Positions 23,178-31,469 of a stretch of DNA of 36,796 nt are shown piece by piece. A program made the translations under genes and the position numbers. Where the stretch lies: contig JAUMPM010000031.1 in assembly GCA_031294825.1 (NCBI GenBank), positions 1 to 36,796 on the forward strand, given 5' to 3'. This DNA is from Collinsella sp. (lineage in GTDB: Bacteria > Actinomycetota > Coriobacteriia > Coriobacteriales > Coriobacteriaceae). The number at the start of each line of letters is the position of its first letter. The stretch's first letter is position 1. The notes under the pieces were generated by a model, which searched no databases, had not been told where the DNA came from, and was given only the letters and a program-made list of their open reading frames with translations.

Positions 23178-23969
23178 CTAAATATCCCCTCGGTTCTCAA
23201 AATCCGATTCCCAGCAATTAAATCCGCGCAGGTAGGCGGTCTTTTCGTAACACAGGCAGTACTTGGAGACCGCCGTGAGTTCGGCCGCGCCCGGCGGCAC
23301 CATATCGCGCACGAGCTGCGGGCAAAACTCCGTAAACTTGACCTCCATCACCAGCTTGCCGGGTTCTAGCACGGGCAGCGCGGGCAGCGTCGCATCAAAG
23401 ATGTCGAAGCTACCCACCGCGGCACGCACGTTCATGTCAAACGTGATGCGCACGGTGCCCTCGTCCATCACCCACGGCTCGCGCTCGTAGTCCACGATGG
23501 TCCGTGGGCGCATCATGTTGCAGATGCACTCGATGTAGAACTCGCGACAGAGCGGATAAGGGCTCCTCAGCAAAAAGTCGTAGTCGCCAGCCAGAATCTG
23601 CTCAAACTCACCGCGCGTAAGCGGCGCGTCCTCCTTGTAGATCCAGCTGCCGTACTTCTTTTTGCGCTCAAGCTTAATCACCTTGTCGCTGCCGTTATAG
23701 ATGCGCACGCGATACTTTTTGCGCATGAGAATGCCGGCGTCTTTTTCCTCGTAGGCCGAGTTTCGGTAGTCATCAAAATACAGGCTGCGAATAGTGTAAC
23801 CGCCCGCCCGCGCATGCTTGTCCAGCTTAAACACCGGCGCCATGCGACAGGCAAGCGCGGCGTGCTCGCCCTCGTTAATGAGATATTTGAGCTCATGGCG
23901 GTAACGCTCCTGCGTGGCACGCACAGGCGGGGCCGCCAAGCGCTCAAGCAGCGCGCTAGCCCTCCTCAT
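23178..23969 (-). CDS. VTC-domain polyphosphate-polymerase-like protein
   Basis: 263 residues with the triphosphate-tunnel fold of the yeast Vtc4 catalytic domain. The tunnel strands carry the alternating charged residues expected: RHELKYLI, TIRSLYFDD, MRKKYRVRIYN, VIKLERKKKYG, TIVDYEREPW, VRITFDMNVRAA and LVMEVKFTEF. No SPX or membrane domain is fused, so it would rely on DUF4956 for membrane attachment. Predicted to make polyphosphate from ATP or to use a related triphosphate substrate. The ATG follows GGAGGACACGT and overlaps the cotH stop by 14 bases. Activity is an inference from fold. Confidence 0.88.
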   Translation of the reverse strand: MRRASALLERLAAPPVRATQERYRHELKYLINEGEHAALACRMAPVFKLDKHARAGGYTIRSLYFDDYRNSAYEEKDAGILMRKKYRVRIYNGSDKVIKLERKKKYGSWIYKEDAPLTRGEFEQILAGDYDFLLRSPYPLCREFYIECICNMMRPRTIVDYEREPWVMDEGTVRITFDMNVRAAVGSFDIFDATLPALPVLEPGKLVMEVKFTEFCPQLVRDMVPPGAAELTAVSKYCLCYEKTAYLRGFNCWESDFENRGDI

Positions 23970-25203
23970 ACGTGTCCTCCACGACCTTACCGCCGTCTTG
24001 CACGTAAAAACACTTCATGCCGTAGTGCTTACCGTCGTCAGTCACATAGTAGTCAAACGCATCTTGCGTAAAGCCGTCGGAGTTGGCGGCACGCACGCGC
24101 ACAAAATACTGGCCGGCATCGGGCGCATCGCAGGTCACCTCGGGAAGCAGCACGTCCTCGGCCTTAAAGAACACGTCGCTTATGGCATAGTCGCGCGCAA
24201 GCTCTACGGTGTAGCGAATGTCGCGCGCCTCAAAGTCGTAGGACGCATCCCAGTTAATGCGCAGCTTACCGTTATCGATCTGCGGCACGCCGATGTAGAA
24301 CGGCATGGGCTTTTTAAAACTCTCGCGAAAGCTCTTGTAGTTCTCCTCGATCTCGGAGGGAATCGACGCGGCGATCTGCTCGTATTGGTCCTTGGTGACA
24401 GGCAGATTGTCGATATCGGGCGAAGCAAAGACCAGGGATTCAGTCACCTCGCGGTAGTGCTTGATCATCTTGGTCAGGCGTGCCTCGGTCATATACGAGC
24501 GCAGGTCCTTGACGGCGCGATCGAGCTCACCGCGGAACGCCTTGCTGCGCAGCGCACGATTGAATAGCACGTTGCCCCAGTAGTTGCTTGCGCCGCGCTC
24601 CCAGCTCGCATAATCCGAGAACCCCGTCAGGCTCAGCTCAAGCTTACGCAGCATGCCGTCGTTATCCCAATCCAGGATGTACCAGACCTTGGAGTTAAGC
24701 GGGCTGTACAGATAGCAGTTGCGGTTCTGCGTATCGCAGTTGCCCGTCAGGATCTGAAACGCCAACCAATAGACCAGATTCTCGGTATCAAAGTAGGTGT
24801 CGAGCACGTCATCGATCTTTTGCGATTCGTCGTTGAGCGCATCGAGCATCTCGATGAGCTTGGTGTGGTCCGAATCGCCCTTAATCTCGAGCATGCCCTC
24901 AAAGCTTGCCTGGTTGTAGTCGGGGTCGTCAGCAAGCTTAATGGTATCCTCGTAGCGATGGAAATCAAAGCTGTTCACCTTGTACAGATGCCCGCTCTTA
25001 TCCAGGCCATGTGCCTTAAGCGCCGTCTTGTTGAGCTGTTCAACCTGCGTAAACAGGCCGTAGTCCTCAAAGGTGTCGTTGGACTTTTCGGTCTGGTCGC
25101 ACACCCACAGATGCACAAACTGCGTGCGCAGGCCCATCATCTGGGGAATCCCGCGGATAAGGTCGTAGGCCATCTTGTTGCGAAAACGCATACCCTCGCC
25201 CAT
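23956..25203 (-). pseudogene. cotH: CotH-family protein, C-terminal part after an in-frame amber
   Basis: Continues the same reading frame as the upstream piece. After the TAG at 25230-25228 the frame reads RAIALNKHMGEG…RFRNKMAYDL, the usual CotH segment, then GLFTQVEQLN, and later WYILDWDND with the acidic metal ligands of the atypical CotH kinase fold. The last 120 residues look like an Fn3-type beta domain. The first ATG here (25203) has no ribosome site, so this half is probably translated only by readthrough or not at all. The upstream half carries the signal peptide. CotH proteins phosphorylate partner proteins in Bacillus spore coats; the role here is unknown. Confidence 0.75.
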
Positions 25204-25227
25204 GTGCTTGTTGAGCGCAATCGCGCG

Positions 25228-25725
25228 CTATTGGCGCCAGCTACCCTTGCCCTTTTTGAGCTCAACCTTGTAATTCTTTTGCGAGTTCATGCTCGACGTC
25301 TGGCCACGCACCTGCACGGTAGCATTGGGCGCTTCCTCGCCATAGCCAACCTCACCGGCCACCGGGCCGTCTTCGTCGCCCGCCTGCAAAAGCCCCATTA
25401 CCTGATAGCGCGTCACGCCCATGTCGGCGTAGTCATACACCGAGTACGTATTGATCTCGGCCCAGCTATGATCGGTGTTCTCGGAGCTGTTACCGCGCGA
25501 GACCGTCAGGTACATGGTCACAATGCCCGAGTCGTCGTAGACCTCGTACAGCTCGTCCTTATCGCGCAGGTGCTTGGACTGGTCGGAGGCCTCGGCCTTT
25601 TTAATCTTGCCCTGCTTTTTGACCTTTTTAGTCGAGGATTCGTCCTGAGACGAGCAGCCCGAAAGCAACAGCGCGCCGGCAGCCGCCTCGATCAGGCAGC
25701 GGCAAGACATCAACTTATCGATCAT
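25228..25725 (-). pseudogene. cotH: CotH-family lipoprotein, N-terminal part ending at amber codon
   Basis: Starts at ATG 25725 behind GGGGAGGTTCTG and overlaps the pelG stop by 11 bases. The first 25 residues form a lipoprotein signal (hydrophobic run ending LLLSGC, then CSSQDESS), so the protein would be anchored outside the membrane. A Lys-rich linker leads to the start of the CotH domain (YDDSGIVTMYLTVSR … ATVQVRGQTSSMNSQKNYKVEL). It stops at TAG (25230-25228) just after KGSWRQ, inside the conserved block. The same frame continues for 424 codons, so the gene is one 589-codon unit with a single nonsense codon. Confidence 0.78.
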
Positions 25726-27259
25726 CAGAACCTCCCCAATGTTTTTGGAACAGGCGAACCACCATACGTTCAAACGCACTGCGCGGATCACCGCCCACGC
25801 GCTTGTCCTCGTAGCGTTGCTCAACACGGTCGAGCACCCGGCCAAGTTCGGTAAACCAGCCCGTCTTGTCAGTAGCCACAATGGACTGCTGGCTCAGGAT
25901 ACGATACGGCAAGTTGGCGGTATAGGTATCGAGCCGCAGCAGCGCCACGATAAAAAACACCGCTGCACCCAACAAAAAGCCAAAGCCGTAAAACTGCTGC
26001 GGCAAGAGCAGAGAAACGGCAGTCGCCAGCCCGGCCACACCGGCAAACAACCCCGAGGCCAGCACGGCCCCCTTGTAGTCGGTAAAGTACAGCAAGATAA
26101 GCATCACCATATTGCCCAAGGCATACAGGCCATAGCCCACGCACAGCGTGCGAAAATACCCGTGCATCAGGTTGTTAAAGCCCAATGGCAGGGCCGACAG
26201 CACCGTGGTCTCGAGCGAGATGACCGCCGCCGTCACAAACAGCTGCTTGAGCGCGCAAAACCGTAGTTCTCGGTTGAGCGTGGCAAGCATTTCCTCCTCG
26301 GCCACCACAATGTCGCCCACCACGCCACCGTCGTTGAACAGGCTGTAGTAGTCGCGGTAGCGCGGATAAAAGTTGACCTCGACCGAGACCACAAAGTTGA
26401 CGGACGTGACCAGGATCGTCAAAAACGCGATGAGCGCCGGCACATCGTAGTAGGGCGCACCATAAAACAAGCCCTTGACCTGCACGCCAATGGGACCGGC
26501 CCAAATTATCACCAAGTGCGCAAAGAGGCCTAGGTTGGTAAACAAGCCCGTGAGCGCCAACGGCATAAACTGATCGAGCCACCGTAAAAAGAGCCAGGGG
26601 CTGCGGTCGCTCTGAGGAAAATACCGGTATAGCAGAACCACGTCCCAGGCGAGCATGACGCCGTAGCCCAGAGCAATTGATGCCAAAAGACCCTCGACCG
26701 GCGGCAGTCCCAGCGCCAGCGCGGCCAGGGCGCACAGGCACGCCACGCCAATGGCGGCCGCAAAGCTGCAAAGGATGCCGCGGTAATCCTTGATGGCCGT
26801 GAGGTAATTCATGCCGTTCCAGTTGACGATCATAATGTTGAACAGCCACAGGCACAGCAGCCCCTGCAGCAGCGTGGCGCCCGAGAACAGCAAAAAGACG
26901 CCGTAGAGCACGGTGCCCGCAACGAGCATGATGGCGTTGGAGCCCCAAAACGAAGGCAGTATCTCATCCTCGAGCTCGGCAAAAAGCATGTCGGCTAAAA
27001 AGCGCGTGACCGGCATGGAGAAAAAGCTCGTGAGCGTAAGCGAGGCCAGCAGCGTATAGGTCACCATGCACACCAGCAGATCCTGGTTGGCACGGCCCAC
27101 ACCCCACAGACCGCACAGCACCAAGATACCCACCTGGAGCAGCACGCCCAACAGCATGGGACCCGTGCACACAATGCCGGCGTAGCCATAGGCACGCATC
27201 GTGGCAAACAGACCCTTGCGTCTAAACAGGCGCTTGAGCTCAAAACCAATTCCGGCCAC
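25715..27259 (-). CDS. pelG: Pel exopolysaccharide transporter PelG
   Basis: A 514-residue integral membrane protein with about 12 hydrophobic segments, of the PelG branch of the polysaccharide flippase superfamily; it carries the Pel polymer across the cytoplasmic membrane together with PelD, PelE and PelF. The N-terminus MAGIGFELKRLF is the family signature, and the loop VNFYPRYRDYYSLFNDGG is also typical. It starts 3 bases after pelF, and its end overlaps the cotH start. The last 60 residues are cytoplasmic and charged. Confidence 0.94.
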   Translation of the reverse strand: MAGIGFELKRLFRRKGLFATMRAYGYAGIVCTGPMLLGVLLQVGILVLCGLWGVGRANQDLLVCMVTYTLLASLTLTSFFSMPVTRFLADMLFAELEDEILPSFWGSNAIMLVAGTVLYGVFLLFSGATLLQGLLCLWLFNIMIVNWNGMNYLTAIKDYRGILCSFAAAIGVACLCALAALALGLPPVEGLLASIALGYGVMLAWDVVLLYRYFPQSDRSPWLFLRWLDQFMPLALTGLFTNLGLFAHLVIIWAGPIGVQVKGLFYGAPYYDVPALIAFLTILVTSVNFVVSVEVNFYPRYRDYYSLFNDGGVVGDIVVAEEEMLATLNRELRFCALKQLFVTAAVISLETTVLSALPLGFNNLMHGYFRTLCVGYGLYALGNMVMLILLYFTDYKGAVLASGLFAGVAGLATAVSLLLPQQFYGFGFLLGAAVFFIVALLRLDTYTANLPYRILSQQSIVATDKTGWFTELGRVLDRVEQRYEDKRVGGDPRSAFERMVVRLFQKHWGGSDDR

Positions 27260-27262
27260 CGG

Positions 27263-28690
27263 CTACTCCCCCTCTCTGGGCAGGTTAAACGCACACGCCG
27301 TCTCGTCGTACAGCGCGCGATAGTTGGCGAGCATCTGCTCGTGCAAAAAGCACGTGGCAACGCGGCGCTGGCCGCGCTCCCCCATCTCGATACGGCGGGC
27401 GCGGCTTGTGCACATGCGTTCCATGGCATCGGCCAAGCCCTTGCGATACATAGGCGGCGTCACAAAACCCGCCACGCCAAAGTCGTCGCCCGGGGCGCCT
27501 TCGAGAAGCTCGCGACAGCAGCCCACCTCAGTCGTCACGCAGGGACGGCGCGCTGCAAGCGACTCCAGCACGCTGAGCGGCTGGCCCTCGGAGATGCTCG
27601 TCAAAATGGTAAAGTCGAGCTTTTCCATGTACTCGACCACGTTGACGCGGCTGGTAAAGACCAGGTCGCGCACGCCCAGGGTATCGACCAGCGCGTGGCA
27701 CTCGGCGCCGTACTCTTCGTCGTCCACGCCGCCCATGATGTGCAGGCGCACCTTGGGCAATCGCTCGTGCAGCTCAAAGAAGGCATAGATCATAGTCTTG
27801 ACGTCCTTGATGGGCGCTAGGCGCACCACCGCGCCAATGTCCACCCAGCCGTCATCGGGCTTTAAAGGAATGTCCTTAAAGCGGTCGAACTGAATGCCGT
27901 TGGGGATGACCGGGCATTTGTCCGCATCGCAGCCCATATCGATCTGCGTCTTGCGGGCGTTATGGAACAAACTCGTCACGCGGAATGCGCGGCGGTAGAT
28001 CTCCTCCGAAAGCAGGTAGAAAAAGCGGATCCAGCGGTCCTTAAACGACGGCACCACCCAATCGGCGCGAATGATCTCTTCCTCGCGCTCGCGGGTGTAG
28101 ATGCCATGCTCGGTCAGCAGCACCGGCGCATGGTGAACGCTTGAGCCCAGGCAGGCGAGCAGGCCACCGTAGCCGGTCGAGATGGCATGGTACACATCGG
28201 CCACCGGCACCTCGCTGCCCAACAGGTAAAGCACGGGCAGCAACATGGAGCGCATGGTGTGGAATGCATCGGCAAAGGGCGTGTAGGGATACTCGGCCAG
28301 GCACACGTCGCGGAAGATGTCCATAAACGTGCGGCTCTGCAAAAGCGAGAGCGGATGCACGCGACGGCGCTGAAAGATATCGAACAGCACGTCCCAGTCC
28401 GGATTAGAGAGCGACACCAGGCGGCGTAGCGCCTCGCGCTCACGGTCGTTAAAACTGGCTTCATGTTGCTCGCCCGAAAGCCGCAGGGCATCGTCGAGGA
28501 ACACCTCGTGCACCTCGACCACGTTGCCGGGCAGCTCGTAGACAAACTTGCCACGGTCGGCAGCATGCGCGCCGATCACCCACAGCACAAACTCGTGCTC
28601 GGGCATGGCCGTAATGTAGCCATGCATCCAGGTAGATACGCCGCCGTGCACATAGGGGTAGCAACCCTCGAGTACCAAGCAGATTCTCAT
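27263..28690 (-). CDS. pelF: Pel glycosyltransferase PelF (GT4)
   Basis: Cytoplasmic GT-B glycosyltransferase that polymerises Pel from UDP-sugars (UDP-GlcNAc in characterised systems). Seen: the N-terminal CLVLEGCYPYVHGGVSTW (5-22), LTEHGIYTRERE (192-203) characteristic of PelF, IPNGIQFDRF (262-271) and the donor-binding EGQPLSVLE (368-376). 475 residues. Its ATG overlaps the stop of the DUF2194 gene as ATGA, which indicates translational coupling. Confidence 0.95.
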   Translation of the reverse strand: MRICLVLEGCYPYVHGGVSTWMHGYITAMPEHEFVLWVIGAHAADRGKFVYELPGNVVEVHEVFLDDALRLSGEQHEASFNDREREALRRLVSLSNPDWDVLFDIFQRRRVHPLSLLQSRTFMDIFRDVCLAEYPYTPFADAFHTMRSMLLPVLYLLGSEVPVADVYHAISTGYGGLLACLGSSVHHAPVLLTEHGIYTREREEEIIRADWVVPSFKDRWIRFFYLLSEEIYRRAFRVTSLFHNARKTQIDMGCDADKCPVIPNGIQFDRFKDIPLKPDDGWVDIGAVVRLAPIKDVKTMIYAFFELHERLPKVRLHIMGGVDDEEYGAECHALVDTLGVRDLVFTSRVNVVEYMEKLDFTILTSISEGQPLSVLESLAARRPCVTTEVGCCRELLEGAPGDDFGVAGFVTPPMYRKGLADAMERMCTSRARRIEMGERGQRRVATCFLHEQMLANYRALYDETACAFNLPREGE

Positions 28691-30567
28691 TTGTCGCCAC
28701 CCTCCTTGCGCTCGATCGTCACGGTCTTATCATTTGCCTTGAGCAGATACAGATTGCCCGTAAGGTGCGTCAGTTCGCCACCCGTCACCGCACCCGGCTC
28801 GCCATTATTGGCGCGGAACATGAGCCACGCCTCGTCGTGGAAATTGCCCAGGCTGAGCGTCCAGGCATTCGCGTCTGTATCCACGCTCACCGTCACGGAC
28901 GAAAAGCGTTGGATGGCACCCGAGCATTCCGAGCCGGTCTGGCGACGCAGGTCGGGCGCAGACTTGGTAAGCCACTCCAGGTAGTCGACCAGGCCGCCCT
29001 TGTAGACCTCCCAGCCCTCCTTGGCGCCGCGATCGGGGTCCAAAAGGTCGTCCGGATGCATAAAGTGCGTGCTCACATAGTGCATGTTGAGTTCGGACAC
29101 GGCTGCCAGACGCATATAGGAATCGTCGACCATGCCGCCCGAGACAATGCGCGGCTGCTCCACAATGCCGTCGCTCGCCACGCCAAACTCCTGCACGTAC
29201 GGCAGGTCGGTGCCGTCCTCAAAATACGTACTGGCGATGGTCTTAATGCGCGGAACGTCGGTGCCGATAAGCTTGCGTGCACGGGCCGAAAGGATATTTG
29301 ACGGCGGCACGTAAACCGAGCCGTGCGCGTTGGGCAGCACCTCATCTTGGAAGGCGATAAGCTCGTTGAGCGATGCGACGAGCGTTTCCTTGTTCTTCCA
29401 GGTCTTGTAGTCATACAGCGTGCCATAGTCGGTATCCCAGAGCGCCAGAGGCTGATGGTTGTAGCCGTGAAAGCCCAGCTCTCCGCCCATCTGCAGCAGC
29501 ATGCCGCCAAAATAGCGGAACTGCGTGGTATCGGGTTGGCGCGCGGGCTCGGTCTGGTTGACCGCGTCCTCGTAGTTTTCGATCATCACGCCGGTATAGC
29601 GAATGCCGTATTCTTGCGCGAGCTTTTGCAGATCGGGCCACCAGACCTTGGTGTAAAAATCGGCAATGGAAAGGCCGTAGTCACGCTTGATATAAGTACC
29701 ATCGCCCGAGGGCACGGGGCTAGGAAAGTCGTCCAAATAGAACACGGCGCTGTTGATGACCGGATAGGCCGTGGTATCACCCAGCAAGCTTATGGCCGAA
29801 GCATAGAACCCACGCATGACCTTGTCGTAGATGCCAATGTTGCACACCACGGTGTGACCACCGCCGCAATCGTTAGACCAAATGAGCGGCGTGCCCGCGT
29901 CACCGGTCTTTGCCCAGACGTGCGCCGTTTCGCGCAATGAAACCGAAAGTGAAGAATCGAAGGGATCCGAGAACTCGTAGCGCTCTCCCCCTCCCAGCAT
30001 AAAGTCCTCACTCGGAACGATACTTTCGGCTGTCGCATAGTCATATCCGGCCGATTCGATCCCAAGCTTGGAAGCAATAGCCTGCAGGCAGTTCGAGTTA
30101 TCTGGCGTCATGCCCAGCATGAGTGAGCCGCCCGCACTCACCCAACTCATCAGATCGGTCAGATGCGTACCCAGTCCGTCAAGCGAGGGCATAAGCACAA
30201 TCACGCGATCAAACGACGTGAGCGATGGGATCGCGTCCGCACCGTCGGTGGCAATATCAACATCGCGATGGGCAATCTTCATGTCCAGCAAAATCTGGTC
30301 GAACTGGTCTTTAACATCGTCGACGCTATCTTGGTCCGAGTCGGTAATGACCAGGCACGTGGGCTTTTGGCCAAAGATTGCCGAGGAGGCCGGCACTGCA
30401 TCGTTGGCGGCAAGCATCCCCAGCTTATGCTGGCCCGCACTGTACTGCACGCCGGCACGCTCCACCAGCAGCACGGCGGCCATGGCAATAAAGACCGCCC
30501 ACACCACGAGGAGCCCCATCCAACGAAAGCGCCCTGCACGGTCGCGGATATGTTGCGCCACGCTCAT
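28687..30567 (-). CDS. DUF2194 protein, predicted Pel deacetylase (PelA-deacetylase-like)
   Basis: One N-terminal membrane helix (about 17-34), then an extracellular domain. The FYLDDFPSP motif (276-284) supplies paired aspartates and LGFHGYNHQPL (364-374) supplies an HxxxH pair, the metal-binding set of carbohydrate esterase 4-like deacetylases. In Gram-positive Pel clusters such a deacetylase takes the place of the deacetylase domain of PelA. No glycoside hydrolase domain is fused. The frame opens at 30591, but the ATG at 30567 overlaps the pelE stop as ATGA and follows GGGGAGGAGG, so it is chosen. 626 residues. Confidence 0.88.
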   Translation of the reverse strand: MSVAQHIRDRAGRFRWMGLLVVWAVFIAMAAVLLVERAGVQYSAGQHKLGMLAANDAVPASSAIFGQKPTCLVITDSDQDSVDDVKDQFDQILLDMKIAHRDVDIATDGADAIPSLTSFDRVIVLMPSLDGLGTHLTDLMSWVSAGGSLMLGMTPDNSNCLQAIASKLGIESAGYDYATAESIVPSEDFMLGGGERYEFSDPFDSSLSVSLRETAHVWAKTGDAGTPLIWSNDCGGGHTVVCNIGIYDKVMRGFYASAISLLGDTTAYPVINSAVFYLDDFPSPVPSGDGTYIKRDYGLSIADFYTKVWWPDLQKLAQEYGIRYTGVMIENYEDAVNQTEPARQPDTTQFRYFGGMLLQMGGELGFHGYNHQPLALWDTDYGTLYDYKTWKNKETLVASLNELIAFQDEVLPNAHGSVYVPPSNILSARARKLIGTDVPRIKTIASTYFEDGTDLPYVQEFGVASDGIVEQPRIVSGGMVDDSYMRLAAVSELNMHYVSTHFMHPDDLLDPDRGAKEGWEVYKGGLVDYLEWLTKSAPDLRRQTGSECSGAIQRFSSVTVSVDTDANAWTLSLGNFHDEAWLMFRANNGEPGAVTGGELTHLTGNLYLLKANDKTVTIERKEGGDK

Positions 30568-31469
30568 CTGGCCTCCTCCCCGTCGCGCCAAAACGCCAAC
30601 TTTTCGCGGTTGTCGGCGCTCAAATATACATGTTGCTTGTCAATCGCATCGATCACACGGTGAACCTCGTCACCGTTGCGGCGCATCACGGCCAGGCGCA
30701 GGCAAAGCATCCAAACCTCCTGCTCCTCGGGCACGTCGAGCACCAGCTGGTCGGTCACGGCCTGCGCCTCGTCGATCTGTCCGACATCGGCCAGCGCCGT
30801 CGCATATCGAATGCGCAGCTCAAGGGCGTCCTCGCGCTCGCAGCGACGCGCAAGCAGGCGCGCGTACTGTTGGCGCTGAATCTGAGCCACGCGCCCCTCA
30901 GCCAAGCCCGAGCCCAAGTATTCACCAAGAAAATCGCAGTATTCGTTGAGGTTTTGCGCGCTCGGGTCCGTCTTGAAGGCACGCTCCAGCTGCTGCAGTT
31001 TAAGGTCGGACTCCTTGGAGATCTGCGCCACCGCCGTCGCGGCATAGTGCGCCACCTCAACGTCGTCGTTAAGCTTAGCCGCCTGCAGCTGCGCCAGGTA
31101 CGCGTCGGGCTCCTCGGTAAGCATGGAGAGCATCAGACGGCGGCGGTCGCCCGGTTCGTTGACGATCAGTGCTTCCTCGAGCGGCACCACGCCACCATCG
31201 CCCTCGCGCCCCTGCACCAGCATGCTGCGATGCATGTCGTCGTTAATGCGCAGCGCCTCCAGCGTGGCGTCCTTAAGGTCGTCACCAAACACCGCGCTAC
31301 GCACCGAGAGCAGTGCCACGAGCAGCGGACCCCACAGCGGTACGAGCACCATCACGGCAAGCATGTGCCCTCGAACCGGCAGCAGGCCCAGCTTCATAAG
31401 CGTCCACAGCACCAGACACACCAGCGCATGAAGTAATAGCAGTACGGCAGCAACGACGAGCGAAATCAA
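30564..31469 (-). CDS. pelE: Pel assembly protein PelE
   Basis: 301 residues: two N-terminal membrane helices (about 3-25 and 36-58) followed by a cytoplasmic all-helical domain with TPR-like repeats (about 90-290; for example LRIRYATALADVGQIDEAQAVTDQL). This is the architecture of PelE, which joins the PelD-PelG inner-membrane complex. Sequence similarity in this family is low, so the call leans on architecture and on position between pelD and the deacetylase. Overlaps both neighbours by 4 bases. Confidence 0.86.
   Translation of the reverse strand: MISLVVAAVLLLLHALVCLVLWTLMKLGLLPVRGHMLAVMVLVPLWGPLLVALLSVRSAVFGDDLKDATLEALRINDDMHRSMLVQGREGDGGVVPLEEALIVNEPGDRRRLMLSMLTEEPDAYLAQLQAAKLNDDVEVAHYAATAVAQISKESDLKLQQLERAFKTDPSAQNLNEYCDFLGEYLGSGLAEGRVAQIQRQQYARLLARRCEREDALELRIRYATALADVGQIDEAQAVTDQLVLDVPEEQEVWMLCLRLAVMRRNGDEVHRVIDAIDKQHVYLSADNREKLAFWRDGEEAR

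Noticed and set aside
25228..25230. Pyrrolysine or general amber recoding in cotH
   Set aside because: dnaG, ribF and mqsA end in TAG with well-placed next genes, so TAG serves as an ordinary stop here, and no recoding element is visible.
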